From positions 1-10,073 of the forward strand of contig CAKSUD010000066.1 of assembly GCA_934500865.1 (NCBI GenBank): 10,073 bases of DNA, written 5' to 3'. Shown in pieces: positions 6,800 to 10,073 of this stretch. Both the position numbers and the translations under genes were made by a program. Source of the stretch: an uncultured Clostridia bacterium (GTDB lineage Bacteria; Bacillota; Clostridia; TANB77; RGIG9151). The notes under the pieces were generated by a model. The model was not told where the DNA came from and did not search any database. It saw nothing but the letters and a program-made list of their open reading frames with translations. Numbering within the stretch: the first letter of the stretch is position 1; each line of letters opens with the position of its first letter.

Positions 6800-7956
6800 G
6801 CCTTTTTCTCGAATACGGATACACTTCTCTTAATAAAGTGGGAGAGGAATTATGCGGGGATAATGTAGATATTGCAGTTAATGGAAAGTATACTACTCTG
6901 GTTTTAGCTGATGGTCTTGGAAGTGGGGTAAAGGCTAATATATTATCTACACTTACTTCTAAAATCTTATGTACAATGATTTCTAATGATATAGACATTG
7001 AAGAATGCATTGAAACAATAATACAGTCATTGCCTGTTTGCAAAGTTCGCGGACTTGCATATTCCACTTTTTCTGTTGTTCATATAGATAATGAAGGAAA
7101 AGGCTATTTAGTTGAATTTGATAATCCACAAGCGATTTATTTACACAATAATAAGGCTTTGGATTTTGAAAGAGAACGACTTGATATTTTAGGAAAAGTT
7201 GTATATAAAACAAAAATTGAATTAGAGCCGTCCGATGTAATTGTGGTTATGTCGGATGGAACAGTTCATGCAGGGATTGGAATGCTTCTTAATTTAGGAT
7301 GGCAAAGAGCAGAAATTATGGAGTATTTAGAGAAAACAGTTACTCCAAAAATGTCTGCTAGGTGTATAGCTTGTTTACTTGCATCTGCTTGTAATGATTT
7401 ATATCTTGATAAACCGGGTGATGACACTACTGTTGCAGCTGTTAGAATAAGAGAAAATTCTCAAATTAATATTATGGTAGGACCACCGGTAGATAAGTCC
7501 AGAGATAACGAGTATATAGGTGAATTTATGCATATGCAAGGTAAGCATATCGTATGCGGAGGTACAAGTTCTCAGATTGTTGCAAGATATTTAGGTGAAG
7601 AGCTTCATACAAGCTTAGACTTTTTGGATAAAGAAATTCCGCCTATTGCATTTATAAAAGGAATTGATTTAGTAACAGAAGGTGTCATTACAATTAGAAA
7701 GCTTCTTAGTATGTCTGAAAAATATTTAGATGTTAAAGATGTTACGCCTAAGTACTATGTAAAAAATGATGGTGCATCTTTGTTGGCAGAAGCCTTATTT
7801 GAAGATGCAACAAATGTTAATTTCTTTGTTGGGCAAAGCGTAAACGTAGCACATCAGGGGTTACCTATTGATACGACGATGAAGCTAAAACTAGTTGAGT
7901 CATTATCCGAGAATTTAAAGAAAATGGGCAAAGTTGTTACCGTTAAGTATTTTTAG
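6796..7956 (+). CDS. SpoIIE-family (PP2C-like) protein phosphatase
   Basis: A 386-aa soluble protein. The N-terminal half (about 1-218) is a SpoIIE/PP2C-type serine/threonine phosphatase: GDNVD (21-25), LADGLGSG (37-44), MSDG (152-155) and GDDTTVAAV (208-216) are the metal-binding and core motifs, with the acidic residues D22, D39, D154 and D209/D210 in place. The C-terminal half (about 225-386) is a separate domain that I cannot assign; it has GPPVDKSRDNE (229-239), CGGTSSQIVARYLG (254-267) and a block with IDLVTEG. No membrane segment or sensor domain is present, so the input presumably comes from the PAS hydrogenase, whose stop codon overlaps this start. Such phosphatases often act on phosphorylated STAS-domain anti-anti-sigma factors, but no such partner is seen nearby and the substrate is unknown. 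It matches the phosphatase of sensory hydrogenase clusters (group C3 in HydDB terms, hfs-type), from memory. Confidence 0.88.
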   Translation: MSLFLEYGYTSLNKVGEELCGDNVDIAVNGKYTTLVLADGLGSGVKANILSTLTSKILCTMISNDIDIEECIETIIQSLPVCKVRGLAYSTFSVVHIDNEGKGYLVEFDNPQAIYLHNNKALDFERERLDILGKVVYKTKIELEPSDVIVVMSDGTVHAGIGMLLNLGWQRAEIMEYLEKTVTPKMSARCIACLLASACNDLYLDKPGDDTTVAAVRIRENSQINIMVGPPVDKSRDNEYIGEFMHMQGKHIVCGGTSSQIVARYLGEELHTSLDFLDKEIPPIAFIKGIDLVTEGVITIRKLLSMSEKYLDVKDVTPKYYVKNDGASLLAEALFEDATNVNFFVGQSVNVAHQGLPIDTTMKLKLVESLSENLKKMGKVVTVKYF

Positions 7957-7968
7957 GGGAGGTATATT

Positions 7969-8502
7969 ATGAGAGTTCTTATAGCATCAGATATTCATGG
8001 TTCCGAGTTCTTTATGAAGAAGTTAATGGAACGATATGCAAAGGAAAATGTTGATCAACTTATCTTGCTAGGAGATTTATATTATCACGGCCCAAGAAAT
8101 CCTTTGCCTGAAGGATATAACTCGCAAAAGGTAGCAGATATCTTAAACAATATTTCAGACAAAATTTTATGTGTTAGAGGAAATTGTGATAGTGAGGTAG
8201 ATGAGATGATTTCAAAGTTTCATTTTACTGAGAACTTACAGTTATATATAAACAATAAAAAAGTATTCCTCACACATGGCCATAAACTAGATGAGGAAAA
8301 CTTGGTAAATGTTTATGACATCATTATCTATGGTCATTTGCATACCGGATTTATTAAAAAAATGAAAAATACAATAGTAGCTAATACAGGTTCGGTGTCA
8401 CTACCTAAGAACAAAACAGCCAATAGCTATATAATTCTTGATGATAACAAAATAGAGTTGAAAGATTTAGCAGGAAATTTAATTGAAAGTGAGGATTTTT
8501 AG
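7969..8502 (+). CDS. yfcE: YfcE-like metallophosphoesterase
   Basis: A 177-aa calcineurin-like phosphoesterase close to E. coli YfcE (184 aa), a Mn-dependent enzyme that cleaves artificial phosphodiesters; its natural substrate is not known to me. The metal-binding motifs are in order: D8-x-H10, GD at 35-36, GNCD at 71-74, THGH at 102-105 and GHLH at 122-125, followed by NTGS at 139-142. The YfcE-specific YYHGPRNPLPEGYNSQKVAD (38-57) favours this subfamily over the related MJ0936 group. GGGGAGG (7957-7963 region) directly follows the phosphatase stop, six to seven bases before the ATG. The gene sits between the phosphatase and the group B hydrogenase, with only one base before the latter's start, so it is co-expressed with redox genes with which it has no known biochemical link. 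Family confident, role in this operon unknown. Confidence 0.9.
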   Translation: MRVLIASDIHGSEFFMKKLMERYAKENVDQLILLGDLYYHGPRNPLPEGYNSQKVADILNNISDKILCVRGNCDSEVDEMISKFHFTENLQLYINNKKVFLTHGHKLDEENLVNVYDIIIYGHLHTGFIKKMKNTIVANTGSVSLPKNKTANSYIILDDNKIELKDLAGNLIESEDF

Positions 8503-8503
8503 G

Positions 8504-9937
8504 ATGAAAAAGTTTGATACAAAAGTTCAACATCTTAAATATAAAGTTTTAAGGGAGGTAATAAAAAAGGCGGATGCCGACGATTTACAAAATGTCTATC
8601 GCGACGTGCCAAACATTGTAGTACCTGGTCCTAAGGCAAGCATGAGATGTTGTATATATAAAGAAAGAGCTATTGTTCAAGAAAGAATTAAAATGGCTCT
8701 TGGCGGAGACAAGGAAAATCCTAATGTTGTTGAAGTTATAGATATAGCATGTGATGAATGTCCAATTGAAGGAATGTTGGTTACACAAGCATGTCGTGGC
8801 TGTATAGTTAACAGATGTACAGAAGTATGTCCTAGAGGAGCTATTAGCATTATCGACAAGAAAGCTGTTATAGATAAAGATAAATGTGTAGAATGTGGCT
8901 TATGTACGAAAGCTTGCCCATATTCAGCTATTATTGCTCAAAAAAGACCTTGTGTAAATAGTTGCAAGGTTAAAGCCATTAGTATGGGAGAAGATAAAAA
9001 GGCTGTAATAGATAATGACAAGTGTATTTCTTGTGGTGCTTGTGTTTATCAATGCCCATTTGGCGCTATTGTGGACAAGTCTTTGATTATGGAAGTATTA
9101 AAGATATTAAAGGATTCCGACAATAACAAGAACTACAATGTTTATGCGGTTATTGCTCCTTCAATTGTTAGTCAGTTTAAGTATGCGAAAATTGAGCAAA
9201 TTATTACCGGTATCAAGAAGTTAGGATTCCACCATGTAGTTGAAGCTGCATTGGGCGCAGACATTACTTTATATCACGAATTAGGAGAGCTAAAAGAAAA
9301 AGGTGTTATGACCACATCTTGTTGTCCATCATTCGTTATGTTTATTGAGAAGAATTTCCCTGAATTAACTAAATATATTTCAAGTTCTGTTTCTCCAATG
9401 GTTGAGACAGCTAAGCTGATTAAGAGATCTGATCCTACTGCAAAGGTTATTTTCATAGGACCTTGTTCTAGTAAAAAACGTGAGTATAAGCTACCTAAGA
9501 CTGAAGGAGCTATTGATAGCGTTTTATCATTTGAGGAATTACAAGCATTCTTTGATGCTAGGGAAATAGATATTGCATCATTAGAAGAATCTTCTTTAGA
9601 TAATGCATCTTATTACGGAAGAATATTTGCAAAGTCAGGTGGTATTGCTAAGGGTGTACGTGAAATCGGAGAAAGTATGGGACTTGATGTAAAACCTGCA
9701 GTAATGAATGGAATTAATGAATGTAGAGCTAATTTATTAAAGTTAAAAGCTAATAAAGCTGTTGAAAATTTCTTTGAAGGAATGGCTTGTGACGGTGGAT
9801 GCTTAAATGGTGCGTTGTGCTTAAGCCATGGCCCTAAAAATGCAGCTGATGTAGATAAGTATGGCGAAGATGCAAAGGAAAAGAGCATAGATAATTCTGT
9901 AAGGTTATATGAAATGAGCCTTAAGAAATCTGAATAG
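8504..9937 (+). CDS. Group B-type [FeFe]-hydrogenase
   Basis: A 477-aa cytoplasmic [FeFe]-hydrogenase for H2 evolution or uptake with ferredoxin-like partners. The N-terminal part has PGPKASMRCCIYKERAIV (41-58), ALGGDKENP (65-73) and IACDECP (81-87), which I recognise as the group B signature (monomeric FeFe_hydrog_B1-like). Cysteine-rich clusters follow: C97/C100/C105/C109, C128/C131/C134/C138, C150/C154 and C174/C177/C180/C184. The H-cluster domain has complete catalytic motifs: TSCCP (271-275, including the proton-transfer C273), GPCSSKK (319-325) and EGMACDGGC (425-433). It therefore looks active, unlike the PAS hydrogenase upstream. I chose the ATG at 8504 because GTGAGGA (8489-8495) lies eight bases before it and the preceding gene ends at 8502. 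A TTG at 8483 would add seven residues without a ribosome binding site. It is the last gene of the cluster and resembles the final hydrogenase of hfs-type clusters. Maturases must be supplied from elsewhere. Confidence 0.93.
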   Translation: MKKFDTKVQHLKYKVLREVIKKADADDLQNVYRDVPNIVVPGPKASMRCCIYKERAIVQERIKMALGGDKENPNVVEVIDIACDECPIEGMLVTQACRGCIVNRCTEVCPRGAISIIDKKAVIDKDKCVECGLCTKACPYSAIIAQKRPCVNSCKVKAISMGEDKKAVIDNDKCISCGACVYQCPFGAIVDKSLIMEVLKILKDSDNNKNYNVYAVIAPSIVSQFKYAKIEQIITGIKKLGFHHVVEAALGADITLYHELGELKEKGVMTTSCCPSFVMFIEKNFPELTKYISSSVSPMVETAKLIKRSDPTAKVIFIGPCSSKKREYKLPKTEGAIDSVLSFEELQAFFDAREIDIASLEESSLDNASYYGRIFAKSGGIAKGVREIGESMGLDVKPAVMNGINECRANLLKLKANKAVENFFEGMACDGGCLNGALCLSHGPKNAADVDKYGEDAKEKSIDNSVRLYEMSLKKSE

Positions 9938-9958
9938 AAGTTGGAAAATAAATTTTAA

Positions 9959-9987
9959 TTGACAACAATACTGATGTAGTGTAATAT
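9959..9987 (+). promoter_or_regulatory. Predicted promoter downstream of the hydrogenase operon
   Basis: A perfect TTGACA (9959-9964) is followed 17 bases later by TAATAT (9982-9987); TGTAAT (9980-9985) at 15 bases is the alternative -10. The start of transcription would be at about 9992-9995. No open reading frame with a credible ribosome binding site follows before the terminator at 10036-10073, so it drives either a short RNA or the leader of a gene beyond the window. Confidence 0.55.
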
Positions 9988-9992
9988 ATATG

Positions 9993-10073
9993 TATAGAGC
10001 GAAAGCTCATAATTAAAGATAGCATATTTATGCCAAAAGAAAAACGAGGCCCGGATGCGCCTCGTTTTTCTTT
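9993..10073 (+). ncRNA. Candidate short non-coding RNA or attenuated leader
   Basis: From the predicted start near 9993 the RNA would begin with a small hairpin, GAGC (9997-10000) and GCTC (10005-10008) closed by the GNRA-type tetraloop GAAA. An AU-rich linker follows, which includes the inverted pair GCATA/TATGC at 10022-10033, and the RNA ends in the strong terminator hairpin. The total is about 80 bases. I do not recognise a known RNA family. The same layout would also fit an attenuator in the 5' leader of a gene outside the window. Confidence 0.35.
10036..10073. terminator. Strong, probably bidirectional intrinsic terminator
   Basis: AAAGAAAAACGAGGC (10036-10050) and its exact reverse complement (10059-10073) form a perfect 15-bp inverted repeat with an eight-base loop. 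The GC core (CGAGGC/GCCTCG) is flanked by A and T tracts on both sides, so it can end transcripts from either strand. It is the first terminator after the hydrogenase operon. The repeat reaches the last base of the window and may extend further. Confidence 0.88.

Noticed and set aside
8483..8503. TTG start seven codons upstream for the group B hydrogenase
   Set aside because: It overlaps the phosphoesterase gene and has no ribosome binding site, whereas GTGAGGA is well placed for the ATG at 8504.
9965..9985. BlaI/CopY-like operator around TACTGATGTAGTG in the downstream promoter spacer
   Set aside because: The symmetry is only three to four bases per side with spacing that does not fit the known operators.
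10030..10073. Small open reading frame beginning at the ATG at 10030
   Set aside because: No ribosome binding site precedes it and its codons are the arms of the terminator hairpin.

Overview
The window looks like chromosomal DNA of a low-GC, strictly fermentative member of the Firmicutes (class Clostridia, perhaps Lachnospirales or a relative). The evidence is AT-rich DNA, AGGAGG-type ribosome binding sites, dense co-directional operons, the redox repressor Rex, bifunctional AdhE, two different [FeFe]-hydrogenases, and a DUF6323/DUF6179-like pair known to me mainly from clostridial genomes. Genus and species cannot be set from this sequence. All identifications come from reading motifs and from memory of the families; no search was run.

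Layout (all genes on the + strand). Positions 47-1436 hold two overlapping small genes of unknown function (DUF6323-like, then DUF6179-like), closed by an intrinsic terminator at 1460-1507. Directly after it, a good sigma-A promoter (TTGACT, 17 nt, TAGAAT) and a perfect 11-bp inverted repeat straddling the predicted start site precede a tightly packed seven-gene cluster: rex (1579-2238), adhE (2235-4814), an 82-aa thioredoxin-like [2Fe-2S] ferredoxin (4831-5079), a sensory-type [FeFe]-hydrogenase with an extra Fe-S domain and a PAS domain (5093-6799), a SpoIIE/PP2C-type phosphatase with an uncharacterised C-terminal domain (6796-7956), a YfcE-like phosphoesterase (7969-8502) and a group B-type [FeFe]-hydrogenase (8504-9937). 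Gaps are at most 16 nt and two junctions are 4-nt ATGA overlaps, so one polycistronic mRNA is likely. The last 136 bases hold a second consensus-like promoter, a GNRA-capped mini-hairpin and a near-perfect terminator, which could encode a short non-coding RNA of about 80 nt.

How the genes may work together. Rex senses NADH/NAD+. AdhE uses NADH to turn acetyl-CoA into ethanol. The group B-type hydrogenase can exchange electrons with H2. The PAS hydrogenase lacks the usual proton-transfer cysteine of the active site (TSACP instead of TSCCP), as expected of H2/redox sensors, and is translationally coupled to a phosphatase that could carry the signal on. The cluster therefore resembles a redox-balance module that joins ethanol formation, hydrogen metabolism and two sensing layers (NADH through Rex, H2/redox through the sensory hydrogenase). 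It recalls the hfs hydrogenase cluster of Thermoanaerobacterium saccharolyticum, where, as I remember, disruption of hfsB alters ethanol formation. No hydrogenase maturases (HydE, HydF, HydG) and no STAS or anti-sigma target of the phosphatase lie in the window.
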